The notes: a model not told the origin generated them from the sequence alone. Counted from the stretch's first letter, positions 9,161 to 19,040 are shown. The stretch: DNA of 64,000 nucleotides from Bacteroidota bacterium (GCA_023417935.1 JAEZDY010000023.1:124001-188000); one strand, 5' to 3'. Numbers and translations are program-made.

Positions 9161-9868
9161 ATGCATAACCCGAAGATATTAATTGTTGAAGACCATGTAA
9201 AAATGGCTGATTCCATCAGAAAAGGATTGGAGGAAAACGGATTCGAAACGGATGTTGCCTATGATGGATTTATTGGCAAACGACTGGCGGATACGAATGA
9301 ATACGGACTTATTATACTTGATATAAATCTACCCATAATAAACGGCTATGAATTATGCTCACAAATCAGGAATAATGACCCGCAAATTCCCATAATAATG
9401 CTGACAGCACTTGGAAGTACGGAAGATAAATTAATTGGATTTGACAAAGGAGCAGACGATTATATAGTAAAACCATTTGAATTCAGAGAATTACTGGCCA
9501 GAATAAAGGCTTTGCTCAAACGAATTCCAACTAATAAAAAAAAGCAAACGGTTTTAAGGGTGGCAGATCTTGAAATGGATACCGAGAGTAAAACAGTTAA
9601 AAGAGGTAATAATTATATTGAACTAACTGCGAAAGAATTTTCTTTGTTGGAATACCTTGTCCGAAATACTGGAAAAGTAATATCGAAGTCTGATATTGCA
9701 GATAAAATTTGGAATATCAATTTTGATACAGGCACCAATGTAATTGAGGTATATGTTAATTTTCTAAGGAAGAAGATTGATAAAAATTATCCTGTGAAGC
9801 TCATTCATACTCAAATTGGAATGGGTTATGTGTTAAAAGAAGTGCACGGTAATGCAGATCAGAAATAA
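9161..9868 (+). CDS. OmpR-family response regulator
   Basis: The 235-residue protein has an N-terminal receiver domain and a C-terminal winged helix. In the receiver, Glu10/Asp11 sit in the acidic pocket, Asp54 in LIILDINLPIINGYEL is the phosphoacceptor, Thr82 lies in MLTALG, and Lys104 lies in YIVKPFE. The DNA-binding domain has the OmpR/PhoB hallmarks LTAKEFSLLEYL and VIEVYVNFLRKKID, ending in the wing GMGYVLKE. It overlaps the sensor kinase gene by 17 bp, so the two form a coupled two-component pair. The regulon cannot be read from the sequence; neighbours suggest envelope functions, but only by proximity. Confidence 0.95.
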   Translation: MHNPKILIVEDHVKMADSIRKGLEENGFETDVAYDGFIGKRLADTNEYGLIILDINLPIINGYELCSQIRNNDPQIPIIMLTALGSTEDKLIGFDKGADDYIVKPFEFRELLARIKALLKRIPTNKKKQTVLRVADLEMDTESKTVKRGNNYIELTAKEFSLLEYLVRNTGKVISKSDIADKIWNINFDTGTNVIEVYVNFLRKKIDKNYPVKLIHTQIGMGYVLKEVHGNADQK

Positions 9869-11231
9869 GTTAACTCTCAGGTTTGCCCTTGTTGTTGGAA
9901 GTTTACTACTAGCTTTCTCCCTGGTGATTTACTTTTTGTCAGCAAATTACCGGAAACAGGAGTTTAATCAGCGATTGAAGGAAAAGTGTGTGAATACAGC
10001 CAAGTTGCTTATAGACGTAAAAGAGATTGACGACAACCTTCTAAGAATTATCGATAGCTCAAATTACAGTGTACTTATCGGAGTTGAGGTTACTGTGTTT
10101 GATTACTTCAAAAAAAGCAAGATTTATTCATCATCAAAATCTTCAAGTATGGTTATTGATGAAGATTTGCTTTCAAAAATCAGGAATGATGGTGAATATA
10201 CTTTCAACCAAGGTGACCGTGAAGCCCTAGGTCTGCTTTACAGTAATGACTTTAGGCGTTTTGTTGTTATTGCCTCGGCTATTGACATCTATGGTATGGA
10301 TAAACTAAAAAATCTGTTTTTAGTGCTCACAATTGGATTTGTTGTTTCTGTGATGGTGATTATTTTAATAGGGAGATATTTTTCATGGCAGGCATTAAAA
10401 CCAATTATTAACGTAATATCTGAAGTTTCATCAATTAGCGCAAATAATCTTGCTCAACGCGTGAATGAAGGAAATGGGCACGATGAAATAGCACATCTGG
10501 CAGTAACATTTAATAAAATGCTAGACCGGATTGAAACAGCTTTTAAAATCCAAAAGATCTTTGTTTCGAATGCATCACATGAATTAAGAACGCCATTAGC
10601 CTCTATAACAAGTCAGATTGAGGTAGTGCTTATGAATGACCGTGAAATTGATGAATACAAAAAAGTATTATCTTCAGTTCTTGATGATGCAAAAAGTTTA
10701 ACTAATCTCTCGAATAACCTTCTAGAGATTGCACGTTCTGAACAAGAAATCTCATCAATGCAGCTTACTAAAGTAAGATTGGACGAGTTGCTCATTGAAA
10801 CACAGTCTGAATTTATGTTATTAAATCCTAAGCTTAAAGTAGATATTGCAATTAATGACAATACCAATGATGATGACCACGATCTATCAGTACTCGGTAA
10901 TGAAAACTTACTAAAACTGGTATTTACTAATTTGATAGACAATGCATTCAAATTTTCAAACAACAAACCTGTTGATGTAATCATTGATTATCAAAAAGAA
11001 AATGTAGTTATGAAAGTTATTGATAGAGGGATAGGAATTGATCAAGCTGACATTTCTCATGTTTTTGAACCATTTTACAGAGCTGCTAATGCTCAGAATA
11101 AGAGAGGTCATGGCATTGGACTATCTTTAATAAATAACATTATCAGACTCCACAAAGGGTCAGTTCAAATCCATTCAAGCATAGGTATAGGCACCGAAGT
11201 TGAGGTGATACTACCATACAAACCAAATTAA
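9852..11231 (+). CDS. Membrane sensor histidine kinase (HAMP, HisKA, HATPase)
   Basis: This 459-residue kinase has a first membrane helix at about residues 10-31, a periplasmic sensor loop of about 120 residues, a second helix at about 155-176, and a HAMP region. His243 in NASHELRTPLAS is the phosphorylated residue. The ATPase domain shows the N box NLIDNAFKFS, the G1 box DRGIGI and the G2 box GHGIGLSL. It overlaps the response regulator by 17 bp and is followed 3 bp later by rsmG, so all three are probably co-transcribed. The sensor loop has no motif I can assign to a ligand. Confidence 0.95.
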   Translation: MQIRNKLTLRFALVVGSLLLAFSLVIYFLSANYRKQEFNQRLKEKCVNTAKLLIDVKEIDDNLLRIIDSSNYSVLIGVEVTVFDYFKKSKIYSSSKSSSMVIDEDLLSKIRNDGEYTFNQGDREALGLLYSNDFRRFVVIASAIDIYGMDKLKNLFLVLTIGFVVSVMVIILIGRYFSWQALKPIINVISEVSSISANNLAQRVNEGNGHDEIAHLAVTFNKMLDRIETAFKIQKIFVSNASHELRTPLASITSQIEVVLMNDREIDEYKKVLSSVLDDAKSLTNLSNNLLEIARSEQEISSMQLTKVRLDELLIETQSEFMLLNPKLKVDIAINDNTNDDDHDLSVLGNENLLKLVFTNLIDNAFKFSNNKPVDVIIDYQKENVVMKVIDRGIGIDQADISHVFEPFYRAANAQNKRGHGIGLSLINNIIRLHKGSVQIHSSIGIGTEVEVILPYKPN

Positions 11232-11234
11232 TAA

Positions 11235-11855
11235 ATGGAGATTATTACTAAGTATTTTAAAGATCTAACCTCTTCTCAGATCGATAGTTTTGTAAAATTA
11301 AATGATTTATACAGGAAATGGAATGAGGCAATAAATGTTATTTCCCGTAAAGACATTGATAATCTCTATCTGCATCATGTACTGCATTCATTAGCAATTG
11401 CTAAGATAATAAAGTTTTCTCCCGGGACTTCAATAATAGATGTTGGCACCGGTGGGGGCTTTCCAGGTATTCCACTTGCCATTTTGTTTCCTGAGACTAA
11501 TTTTCATTTGGTCGATTCAATTGGAAAGAAGATTAAGGTTGTTAATGAAGTTGCAACTTCACTGGGGCTTGAGAATGTAACTGCAACACAAAACCGTATT
11601 GAGGAAATAGTTTTCAGATACGATTTCGTAATCAGTAGGGCGGTCATCTCTTTACCTGAATTTGTCCAATTAACGAAGAAGAATATTACAAGACGATCAA
11701 TTAATCCATTGCACAACGGCATTTTATATCTCAAAGGAGGAGATTTAAAAGAGGAGCTTATAAAAACAGGAGTAAAAAACAAAGTCTACCCTCTTAGTGA
11801 ATTTTTTGAGGAATCTTTCTTTGAAACAAAGCACCTAGTCCATCTTTGGTTTTAA
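11235..11855 (+). CDS. rsmG: 16S rRNA (guanine-527-N7) methyltransferase
   Basis: This 206-residue Rossmann methyltransferase has the SAM-binding motif IDVGTGGGFPGIPLAILFP at about residues 65-85, then HLVDSIGKKI and the ISRAVISLPEF block typical of RsmG/GidB. The enzyme makes m7G at position 527 of 16S rRNA with S-adenosylmethionine. The start codon lies 3 bp after the kinase stop, an unusual operon partner for rsmG. The length is normal for the family. No terminator is obvious in the 139 bp before pepD. Confidence 0.95.
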   Translation: MEIITKYFKDLTSSQIDSFVKLNDLYRKWNEAINVISRKDIDNLYLHHVLHSLAIAKIIKFSPGTSIIDVGTGGGFPGIPLAILFPETNFHLVDSIGKKIKVVNEVATSLGLENVTATQNRIEEIVFRYDFVISRAVISLPEFVQLTKKNITRRSINPLHNGILYLKGGDLKEELIKTGVKNKVYPLSEFFEESFFETKHLVHLWF

Positions 11856-11994
11856 AAACTCTCTTCTGTACTTTATTACTAAGTATCCGTTATCAACCAT
11901 TAATAAAGAACTAAGAATGAGGTTGTCTTTTTTATTGTACCTTTAAACCTCGATATTCTGCATATCAAAAACATATTCTTTAAACTAACTTAAT

Positions 11995-13458
11995 ATGAAC
12001 AATCAAATTTTAAGCCTTAAACCCGAATCTGTATGGAAGAATTTCTATAGTCTTACACAGATACCAAGGCCTTCAAAGAAAGAAGCAAGAATTATTGAAT
12101 TCATGCGAAATTTTGGTCAATCACTTGGATTAGAAACCATAGTTGATCAGGTCGGAAATGTAATAATCCGAAAGCCAGCTACTAAAGGAATGGAAAATAG
12201 GAAGGGGATAATCTTACAATCCCATCTTGACATGGTTCCTCAAAAAAACAGTGACAAAACCCACGACTTTGAGAATGATCCTATTGAAACGCTCATAGAT
12301 GGCGAATGGGTTAAAGCTAATGGCACAACTCTAGGTGCTGATAATGGTATGGGAGTTGCAGCTATAATGTCAGTGCTTGAAGCGACTGATTTAGTTCATG
12401 GCCCTGTTGAAGCTCTTTTCACCATTGATGAAGAAACCGGTATGACTGGTGCCAACGAATTAAAACCTGGTCTTCTGCATGGGGATATCCTAATAAACCT
12501 TGACTCAGAAGATGAAGGAGAGCTTTATTTTGGATGCGCCGGTGGTATAGATGGCACTTTTACTTTTAACTTTAAAAAATCATCTCCTGAAACTGGCACT
12601 GCTGCGTTAAAGATTAATGTTACAGGATTAAAGGGAGGACATTCCGGACTGGACATTAGTTTAGGCAGAGGCAATTCTTGCAAAATATTAACTCGCCTCA
12701 TATGGCATGGGGTTAAGGATCATAATCTACAACTGGCACATATAGAAGCTGGTAATATGCGTAATGCTATTCCACGTGAAGGCTACGCTATTTTTACTAT
12801 TCCACAGGATCAGAAAGCAGCGTATATAGACTGCGTTAAGCAGATTACTGAAACAATCAAGTCTGAACTTTCCGCTACTGAACCTTCTTTAAGTATTTCA
12901 GTTACAGAAACTGATATGCCTGCATCAATAATGGATACGGATACTCAGAACCGAATGTTAAGAGCAGTTTATGCATGCCCTAATGGTGTAATGCGCATGA
13001 GCAATGCAATGGAAGGACTGGTTGAAACATCCACTAATCTATCTATTATCAACACTTTGGAAGATAAAGTAGTTATAAAATGCCTACTTAGAAGTTCAGT
13101 AAATTCAGCGAAGACTGATTTGTCAGTTATGATGGGCAGTATTTTTGAATTGGCAAATGCCGAGGTTGTATTTGAAGGTGAATATCCTGGTTGGAAACCA
13201 AACCCTGATTCACCAATTTTGAAGACAATGCAGCAGGTATATAACAATCGCTTCGGTAAGATACCAGAAATAAAAGCAATTCATGCTGGATTGGAATGTG
13301 GGTTATTAGGAGCTGTTTATCCAAACTGGGATATGATATCTTTTGGACCAACTATTAGATCACCCCATTCACCGGATGAAAGAGTGCATATTGACTCAGT
13401 GGAAAAGTTCTGGATATTCTTAACCGAAACACTGAAAAACGTTCCCGCTAAAGCATAA
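11995..13458 (+). CDS. pepD: Aminoacyl-histidine dipeptidase (Xaa-His, M20)
   Basis: The 487-residue protein is a full-length M20C metallopeptidase of the PepD/carnosinase-like type. It hydrolyses dipeptides and short peptides, including Xaa-His, in the cytoplasm. Two-zinc-site motifs are visible in order: LQSHLDMVP (His, Asp), TTLGADNGMGVA (Asp), IDEETGMTGA (catalytic Glu pair), NLDSEDEGEL and HAGLECGLL. The lid domain lies between about residues 205 and 385. There is no signal peptide. It stands alone between rsmG and rpmH, with 138 bp upstream that could hold its own promoter. Confidence 0.95.
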   Translation: MNNQILSLKPESVWKNFYSLTQIPRPSKKEARIIEFMRNFGQSLGLETIVDQVGNVIIRKPATKGMENRKGIILQSHLDMVPQKNSDKTHDFENDPIETLIDGEWVKANGTTLGADNGMGVAAIMSVLEATDLVHGPVEALFTIDEETGMTGANELKPGLLHGDILINLDSEDEGELYFGCAGGIDGTFTFNFKKSSPETGTAALKINVTGLKGGHSGLDISLGRGNSCKILTRLIWHGVKDHNLQLAHIEAGNMRNAIPREGYAIFTIPQDQKAAYIDCVKQITETIKSELSATEPSLSISVTETDMPASIMDTDTQNRMLRAVYACPNGVMRMSNAMEGLVETSTNLSIINTLEDKVVIKCLLRSSVNSAKTDLSVMMGSIFELANAEVVFEGEYPGWKPNPDSPILKTMQQVYNNRFGKIPEIKAIHAGLECGLLGAVYPNWDMISFGPTIRSPHSPDERVHIDSVEKFWIFLTETLKNVPAKA

Positions 13459-13495
13459 AAATCTTCTGTTGGATTTAAAAAAAGTGCAAATATTG

Positions 13496-13525
13496 TTTGG
13501 AGTTTAAAGATTATTTATATCTTTG
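13496..13525 (+). promoter_or_regulatory. rpmH promoter (-33 TTTG, -7 TATCTTTG)
   Basis: TTTG at 13496-13499 and TATCTTTG at 13518-13525 are separated by 18 bp. This is the best match in the window to the Bacteroidota primary sigma factor consensus. The implied transcription start is near 13532, 14 bp before the rpmH ATG. Confidence 0.65.
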
Positions 13526-13545
13526 CAGTCCTAAAAAATACAATA

Positions 13546-13704
13546 ATGAGCAAGAGAACATTTCAGCCGTCACAAAGGAAAAGAAGAAACAAACATGGTT
13601 TCCGGGAGCGTATGTCCACAGCCAATGGACGCAGAGTTCTTGCTGCACGGAGAGCTAAAGGCAGGAAAAAACTTACAGTTTCTGACGAAACACGCCCTAA
13701 ATAG
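13546..13704 (+). CDS. rpmH: 50S ribosomal protein L34
   Basis: This short gene encodes a 52-residue, strongly basic protein beginning MSKRTFQPSQRKRRNKHGF and continuing with the family's RMSTANGRRVLAARRAKGR core. That is the unmistakable L34 sequence. L34 binds 23S rRNA in the large subunit. The C-terminal tail (KKLTVSDETRPK) is a few residues longer than in Escherichia coli. A good promoter sits upstream and a perfect 13-bp terminator stem downstream, so it is a self-contained transcription unit. rnpA and dnaA are not next to it. Confidence 0.98.
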   Translation: MSKRTFQPSQRKRRNKHGFRERMSTANGRRVLAARRAKGRKKLTVSDETRPK

Positions 13705-13739
13705 TTTTATTAACAGCTAAATGCTGATAAAAAGTTTGC

Positions 13740-13772
13740 AAAAGGAGATAATCTTGAATTATCTCCTTTTGT
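13740..13772 (+). terminator. Terminator after rpmH
   Basis: A perfect 13-bp inverted repeat (AAAAGGAGATAAT, 5-base loop, ATTATCTCCTTTT) lies 36 bp after the rpmH stop. The T run is within the 3' arm. Confidence 0.82.
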
Positions 13773-13815
13773 TGTATTCTATTCAAGCATTTCAACAAAC
13801 ACCTATAATTTAAGT

Positions 13816-13823
13816 TAGCTTTG
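13816..13823 (+). promoter_or_regulatory. Possible -7 element (DUF4834/YfhO operon)
   Basis: TAGCTTTG matches TAnnTTTG, but I see no good -33 TTTG. It would start a transcript near 13830 that runs through the DUF4834, YfhO and glycosyltransferase genes. Confidence 0.35.
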
Positions 13824-13903
13824 TGTGATTATACACTCAAACTGTCAGCAAAATTTAATTAATTTCGCAATTATAAATATTATACGAACCAATTGCAAGT
13901 GTA

Positions 13904-14194
13904 ATGTCCGGACTTCTTAAACTGATAATAATTCTACTTTCTTTCTACTTGTTTTTTAGATTATTTACCATATATATAGCACCTTTCCTTGTCAAACTTT
14001 TCATCAAGAGGGTGCAGAAGAAGTTCTTTAACCAGAATCCGGAAATGAATCCCGATTCATGGACAAAGAAAGGTAAGGTTACGATACACCGAATGAAGGA
14101 TAAGAAGGATAATGATATCCCTTCTGATTTAGGTGATTATGTTGACTATGAAGAATTAAAAAACAATCAAACCGACAATGATGATAAAAATTGA
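13904..14194 (+). CDS. Small membrane protein, DUF4834-like
   Basis: This 96-residue protein has one N-terminal membrane helix (about residues 5-30), a basic segment (KLFIKRVQKKFF) and an acidic, hydrophilic C-terminal tail (DYVDYEELK, ending NQTDNDDKN). Size, layout and the GDYVDYEE block resemble the DUF4834 family found next to YfhO-type genes in Bacteroidota. No function is known to me. The YfhO gene starts inside it (17 bp overlap), so the two are translationally coupled. Confidence 0.82.
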   Translation: MSGLLKLIIILLSFYLFFRLFTIYIAPFLVKLFIKRVQKKFFNQNPEMNPDSWTKKGKVTIHRMKDKKDNDIPSDLGDYVDYEELKNNQTDNDDKN

Positions 14195-16676
14195 TTTCAA
14201 GAAACTAGTACCTCATATAGTGGCGGTATTGGTGATGATCGTTATTTCCTTTGCTTATTTGCATCCATTGCTTGAAGGGAAAAGATTGCAACAATCTGAT
14301 ATCACTCATTGGAAAGGTATGTCAAAGGAAATTGTTGATTTCAGAGAAGAAACCGGAAAAGAAGCTCTCTGGACGAACAGTATGTTTGGAGGAATGCCAG
14401 CATATCAGATTTCAGTGAAACATGATTCAAACCTCATTGGCTTTTTCGATAAAATTTTTACTTTGGGACTTCCCCACCCTGCTGGTCTTCTATTCCTTTA
14501 TTTTATAGGATTTTATATCCTATTGGTTAGTTTACGTGTTAACCCATGGATTGCCATCGGGGGAGCCTTAGCATATGCATTTTCATCATACTTTCTTATT
14601 ATCCTTGAAGCCGGGCATAATAGTAAAGCGCATGCTATTGGATATATGGCACCAGTATTAGCTGGAATTATGTTAACTTTCAGAGGGAAGTATTATCTCG
14701 GTGCAATTCTAACGGCCCTTTTTCTGTCGCTTGAAATTAAAGCAAATCATTTGCAGATCACTTATTATCTGATGCTGACTGTTCTGCTTTTAGCAGTATG
14801 CGTATTTTATAACGCTTTGAAAGAGAAGAGGATTAAAGATTTTATCAAAGCAACCGGTTTTTTAGTTGTTGCTGCAATCCTTGCCATTGCAACAAATATA
14901 ACTAACCTCTGGGCAACATGGGAATATGGAAAAGAAACCATCCGAGGTAAAACAGAATTAACCACACAACTAGAAAATCGAACTACTGGTCTTGATAAAG
15001 ACTATGCAACACAATGGAGTTATGGAGTCGGCGAAACATTTACCTTGCTGATACCGAATACTAAGGGTGGTGCAACAGGCGCACTTGGAAACAACGAAAA
15101 AGCACTGAATGGCATTGATCCACAGGTTGCATCTACAATTGCTAATCAGAACCATTACTGGGGTGATCAACCTTTCACTTCAGGGCCGGTATATGTGGGT
15201 GCAATCATGGCCTTCCTGTTTGTGTTAGGATTGTTTATTACAAAAGGTAGCACCCGTTGGTGGTTATTAACCGTCACTATTCTATCAATAATGCTTGCAT
15301 GGGGTAAAAACTTCATGCCTTTTACTGATTTCTTCCTGAACTACATACCGGGTTATAACAAATTCAGAGCAGTGTCAATGACTCTGGTAATGGCAAATTT
15401 AGCTATTCCTCTTCTTGCTATTCTCGCTCTGCAAGTTGTTTTTAACAACCGTGAGGTCCTTAGGAACAACAAGAAACCCTTATGGATATCGGTGGGTATA
15501 ACCGCTGGCCTTGTTCTCATTTTTTATTTGATGCCAAATACTTTTTTCTCGTTCTTAAGTCAGGCTGAAGCATCATCTATTCAACAACAACGCCAATCAC
15601 TTGATGCTAGTCAGGCTCAAGGGTTCGATATGGTTGTTTACAATCTGAAGGCTGCAAGGATCAGTATTTTTAAGGCTGATGCTTTGCGTAGTCTCTTGCT
15701 TATATTTGCAGTAGTCGGTCTTATATATTCTTGGCTCTATATTAAGCTCAATAAAGCATACTTTTTTGCAGCATTTACAATATTGATCATGATCGATATG
15801 ATTCCTGTTGCTTCCAGATATCTCAACAAGGAAGACTTCCACAGCAAGTCAGCTGTTGCAAACCCATATAAGCCCACTGATGCTGATAATTTGATATTAA
15901 AGGATAAAGATCCAAACTTTAGAGTTTTCAATCTAACAGTAAGTACATTCCAAGATGCTAGTACATCCTATTTTCATAAAAGTATTGGTGGTTATCATGG
16001 TGCTAAGTTAAGGAGATATCAAGAGATCATTGAACACCATATCTCCCAAAACAACATGAATGTTTTAAACATGTTGAATACAAAATACTTCATTGTTCCT
16101 GGACCTGATAGAAGACCCGAAGTGCAGATCAATTTTGAAGCACTGGGTAATGCCTGGTTTGTGCAGGATATAAAAATAGTTAATAATGCTGACCAGGAGT
16201 TAGAGGCACTTAATGATTTCGATCCTGCAAAAATTGCAATAGTTGATAAACGCTTCAATAATCTTGTATCAGATTTTAAACCATCTATAGACACTATAGC
16301 AAAAATAGATCTTACAACTTATGCTCCTAATAAACTAAGTTATAAATATGAGAGTTCAGCTGATCAATTAGCTGTATTCTCTGAGATATACTATAGTAAA
16401 GGTTGGAATGCTTATATCGATGGAAAACCTGCACCTCATTTCAGAGTAAACTATATATTACGTGGAATGATCGTACCTGCTGGAACTCACACTGTTGAAT
16501 TTGTATTCGAACCATCTGTCTATTATACCGGTAGCACAATTTCTTTAGTGAGTTCAATCCTGCTTTTGTTGTTAGCAGCATCGTACTTATTCTATCTCTA
16601 TAAAGGAAGGAATAAATCTGTAGTGGAACAAGAAAAGGCAATCCCTGATTCTGGTTATACAAAATCAAAAAAGTAA
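14178..16676 (+). CDS. YfhO family polytopic membrane protein (GT-C-like)
   Basis: The 832-residue protein has about a dozen membrane helices in its first 550 residues. The large early loop carries WTNSMFGGMPAYQ, typical of YfhO and GT-C glycosyltransferases, and the PVYVGAI and YIPGYNKFRA blocks follow. A C-terminal extracytoplasmic domain of about 230 residues contains the YSKGWNAYIDGKPAP motif of the family, and the chain ends with one more helix. Family members are thought to glycosylate lipoteichoic acids or lipids using polyprenyl-phosphate sugars; here the acceptor is unknown. A glycosyltransferase gene follows 19 bp later, which supports a surface-glycan role. Confidence 0.88.
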   Translation: MMIKIDFKKLVPHIVAVLVMIVISFAYLHPLLEGKRLQQSDITHWKGMSKEIVDFREETGKEALWTNSMFGGMPAYQISVKHDSNLIGFFDKIFTLGLPHPAGLLFLYFIGFYILLVSLRVNPWIAIGGALAYAFSSYFLIILEAGHNSKAHAIGYMAPVLAGIMLTFRGKYYLGAILTALFLSLEIKANHLQITYYLMLTVLLLAVCVFYNALKEKRIKDFIKATGFLVVAAILAIATNITNLWATWEYGKETIRGKTELTTQLENRTTGLDKDYATQWSYGVGETFTLLIPNTKGGATGALGNNEKALNGIDPQVASTIANQNHYWGDQPFTSGPVYVGAIMAFLFVLGLFITKGSTRWWLLTVTILSIMLAWGKNFMPFTDFFLNYIPGYNKFRAVSMTLVMANLAIPLLAILALQVVFNNREVLRNNKKPLWISVGITAGLVLIFYLMPNTFFSFLSQAEASSIQQQRQSLDASQAQGFDMVVYNLKAARISIFKADALRSLLLIFAVVGLIYSWLYIKLNKAYFFAAFTILIMIDMIPVASRYLNKEDFHSKSAVANPYKPTDADNLILKDKDPNFRVFNLTVSTFQDASTSYFHKSIGGYHGAKLRRYQEIIEHHISQNNMNVLNMLNTKYFIVPGPDRRPEVQINFEALGNAWFVQDIKIVNNADQELEALNDFDPAKIAIVDKRFNNLVSDFKPSIDTIAKIDLTTYAPNKLSYKYESSADQLAVFSEIYYSKGWNAYIDGKPAPHFRVNYILRGMIVPAGTHTVEFVFEPSVYYTGSTISLVSSILLLLLAASYLFYLYKGRNKSVVEQEKAIPDSGYTKSKK

Positions 16677-16695
16677 TATAATCTCATGTTTCCTG

Positions 16696-18024
16696 ATGCC
16701 AAACAAAGTATTGATAATCACATATTACTGGCCTCCTAGTGGAGGTGCGGGTGTACAAAGATGGCTCAAATTTGTTAAGTATCTAGGTCAGTATGGTTGG
16801 GAACCTGTTATTTTTACACCCCTTAACCCTGAATTTCCGGCAATTGATGAATCTTTACTAAACGAGATTCCTGATAATATAAAGGTATTAAAGACCCCTA
16901 TTTGGGAGCCTTACCAACTATATAAACGACTTACAGGAGCATCACCTGATAAAAAGGTAAATGCATCAGGTTTTATAAATGAAAATCAAAAGGGTGGAAA
17001 ATTGCATAAGATATCGCTCTGGTTCAGAGGTAATTTTTTTATCCCCGATGCAAGGAAGTTCTGGATTAAGCCCTCAATCAGCTACTTGACTAAATGGCTT
17101 TCCAATAACCATGTTGATGTAATTGTTTCATCAGGTCCACCTCACTCCATGCATATGATTGCAGCAGGTGTTAAGAAGAATACAGGCACTCCTTGGCTCG
17201 CTGATTTTCGGGATCCATGGACAAACATTGATTTTTATCAGGAACTTGATCTAATGGGTTGGGCTGATAAAATTCATCATAAACAGGAGATGCAAGTTCT
17301 TAATGAGGCAGATGAAGTAGTTGTAATAAGCAAGTCAATGAAATCAGATTTCCTTAATATTAAGGAGCGAAAGTACTCGGTTATTACTAATGGTTTCGAT
17401 CATTCAGACATTGAAAGCATAGTGACTCTTCCTGATGACAAATTTACAATTTCACATATTGGGTCAATGCCCAAATCAAGGAATCCAGTTAACTTGTGGA
17501 AAGCCTTAGCATCACTTAAAGAATCAATTCCTGGTTTCAATAGTAACTTAGTTATTAAGCTAGCAGGCACAATTGATCATGAAGTAATTGATTCTATTGG
17601 CCAGAACGGTCTATTAGATAACTTAGTTAGAATTGAGTATAAGCCTCACGACCAGATAATTGAACTTCAAAAACAATCCAGAGTACTCTTACTCATAATC
17701 AACGATACTCCGAATGCAAAAGTTATCTTGCCAGGAAAGCTATTTGAGTACATTGCTTCAGGTAGGCCTATATTATGTATTGGCCCGAATGATGGAGATG
17801 CTGCCGAAATAATAAGGGAAACTGGTTCTGGTTATGTTGCTGACACAAACAGCTCTGAGGATATGTTGGAGAGTCTGAGGAAGCTCTATTCCGCATTTAT
17901 TACCAACACTGACAAAACAGAAACGGAAAACATTTCCAAATTTTCAAGAGAACAACTTACAGCTGACCTTGCGAAGTTACTTGAAGAATTAAAGGGGACT
18001 TATAAGCTCCAAAGCGACACTTAA
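16696..18024 (+). CDS. GT4-like family glycosyltransferase
   Basis: This 442-residue GT-B protein starts with a WPPSGGAGVQRW donor-side loop, continues with VIVSSGPPHSMH and LADFRDPWTN, and has a C-terminal nucleotide-sugar domain with ISHIGSMPKSRNP and PGKLFEYIASGRPIL. In GT4 enzymes the FEYIASGRP segment contacts the nucleotide sugar. It probably transfers a sugar to a lipid-linked glycan at the inner face of the inner membrane; donor and acceptor cannot be read from sequence. It is 19 bp downstream of the YfhO gene, and its last 4 bases overlap the convergent gpsA. Confidence 0.88.
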   Translation: MPNKVLIITYYWPPSGGAGVQRWLKFVKYLGQYGWEPVIFTPLNPEFPAIDESLLNEIPDNIKVLKTPIWEPYQLYKRLTGASPDKKVNASGFINENQKGGKLHKISLWFRGNFFIPDARKFWIKPSISYLTKWLSNNHVDVIVSSGPPHSMHMIAAGVKKNTGTPWLADFRDPWTNIDFYQELDLMGWADKIHHKQEMQVLNEADEVVVISKSMKSDFLNIKERKYSVITNGFDHSDIESIVTLPDDKFTISHIGSMPKSRNPVNLWKALASLKESIPGFNSNLVIKLAGTIDHEVIDSIGQNGLLDNLVRIEYKPHDQIIELQKQSRVLLLIINDTPNAKVILPGKLFEYIASGRPILCIGPNDGDAAEIIRETGSGYVADTNSSEDMLESLRKLYSAFITNTDKTETENISKFSREQLTADLAKLLEELKGTYKLQSDT

Positions 18025-19019
18025 ACCTCGACTACAGGTTCTGAAGTAAGAATATTACTGATAAATTTCTTTATATCGTAAGAGCCGGCAAAAACCTTAT
18101 TCAGCTCAAATAACATCATATATTTTTCTTCATTGGCACCAATTTTCTTCAGCTTCTCCATGATGATGTCAACAGCTACCCTCCCTTCTAGAACTACTTT
18201 TCCGGAAATATCGTCTGAAAAGAAACCTTTACCTATCAATAAACCCAAAGTACGGTTTCGGCTAAGGTCATTTAATGCTGTAAGGCCAAAATCCCCTATC
18301 CCACAATAACGAAACATTGTTTCTTGTTTACCACCGAATAATATGAGTATCTGGAGCATTTCATTGAATGCTCGGGTGAAAATAAGGAACCTCAGATTCG
18401 GTGAATTAAAATGTGCATCTATGATTCCTATGATGATGGCGTAAATATTTTTTAAGATGCTAAGTATCTCAACACCGTTTACATCAGATGAATAATCTAT
18501 ATGGATGGAGGTACCTTTAAAAACATTCAGCAACTTTTCATAAATATCATGACTATCAGCTCCAACAGTCATTGCAGTGGGCATATTACTTATTAGTTCC
18601 CTGGCAAATGTTGGCCCTTTTAAACTACAAACTGTATTATGTAGAAGGTTCCGTAAATCATCAACAATAGTTTCATGATTTCCAGCGAATCCTTTTGCCA
18701 GATTAATGATAACTGCTGAAGGCTTTACCTTATCAATATGTTTTGACAAATATGGGATTACCGAAGTTGAAGGTATGGCAAGAAAAATGTAATCAGAGTC
18801 TTTTAAAATATCTTCATTACAGGTAGCTTTTAACCTATCATTCAATCTTATCTGTGGAAAATATGTCCGATTAAAATGCAACTCATTTATATCATTCACA
18901 ACTTGCAATTCAATAGATAGCAAAGTAACATCCAGGTTTTCATTATTTGCCAGTATCTGACCAAGTGCGGTACCGATTGAGCCGGCTCCAGCAATACAAA
19001 TTTTAGTCTTTTGCCCCAT
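18021..19019 (-). CDS. gpsA: NAD(P)H-dependent glycerol-3-phosphate dehydrogenase
   Basis: The enzyme reduces dihydroxyacetone phosphate to sn-glycerol-3-phosphate for phospholipid synthesis. It has the N-terminal Rossmann motif IAGAGSIGTALGQ, then FLAIPSTSVIPYL, the NLAKGF block with the catalytic region, SLKGPTFARE, LSILKNIYAIIIG and GIGDFGLTA. I place the start at 19019 (MGQKTKICIAG), giving 332 residues. An in-frame ATG at 19061 exists, but it lies upstream of a good promoter element whose implied start point is about 19034, and the 14 extra residues do not match the family. The gene diverges from the nonulosonic acid operon. Confidence 0.94.
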   Translation of the reverse strand: MGQKTKICIAGAGSIGTALGQILANNENLDVTLLSIELQVVNDINELHFNRTYFPQIRLNDRLKATCNEDILKDSDYIFLAIPSTSVIPYLSKHIDKVKPSAVIINLAKGFAGNHETIVDDLRNLLHNTVCSLKGPTFARELISNMPTAMTVGADSHDIYEKLLNVFKGTSIHIDYSSDVNGVEILSILKNIYAIIIGIIDAHFNSPNLRFLIFTRAFNEMLQILILFGGKQETMFRYCGIGDFGLTALNDLSRNRTLGLLIGKGFFSDDISGKVVLEGRVAVDIIMEKLKKIGANEEKYMMLFELNKVFAGSYDIKKFISNILTSEPVVEV

Positions 19020-19040
19020 TATCAAATGTAATACTTGATG

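Noticed and set aside
10613..10984. Minus-strand open frame of 123 codons, Ser/Leu-rich
   Set aside because: It is a shadow of the histidine kinase dimerisation and ATPase domains, which are unmistakable.
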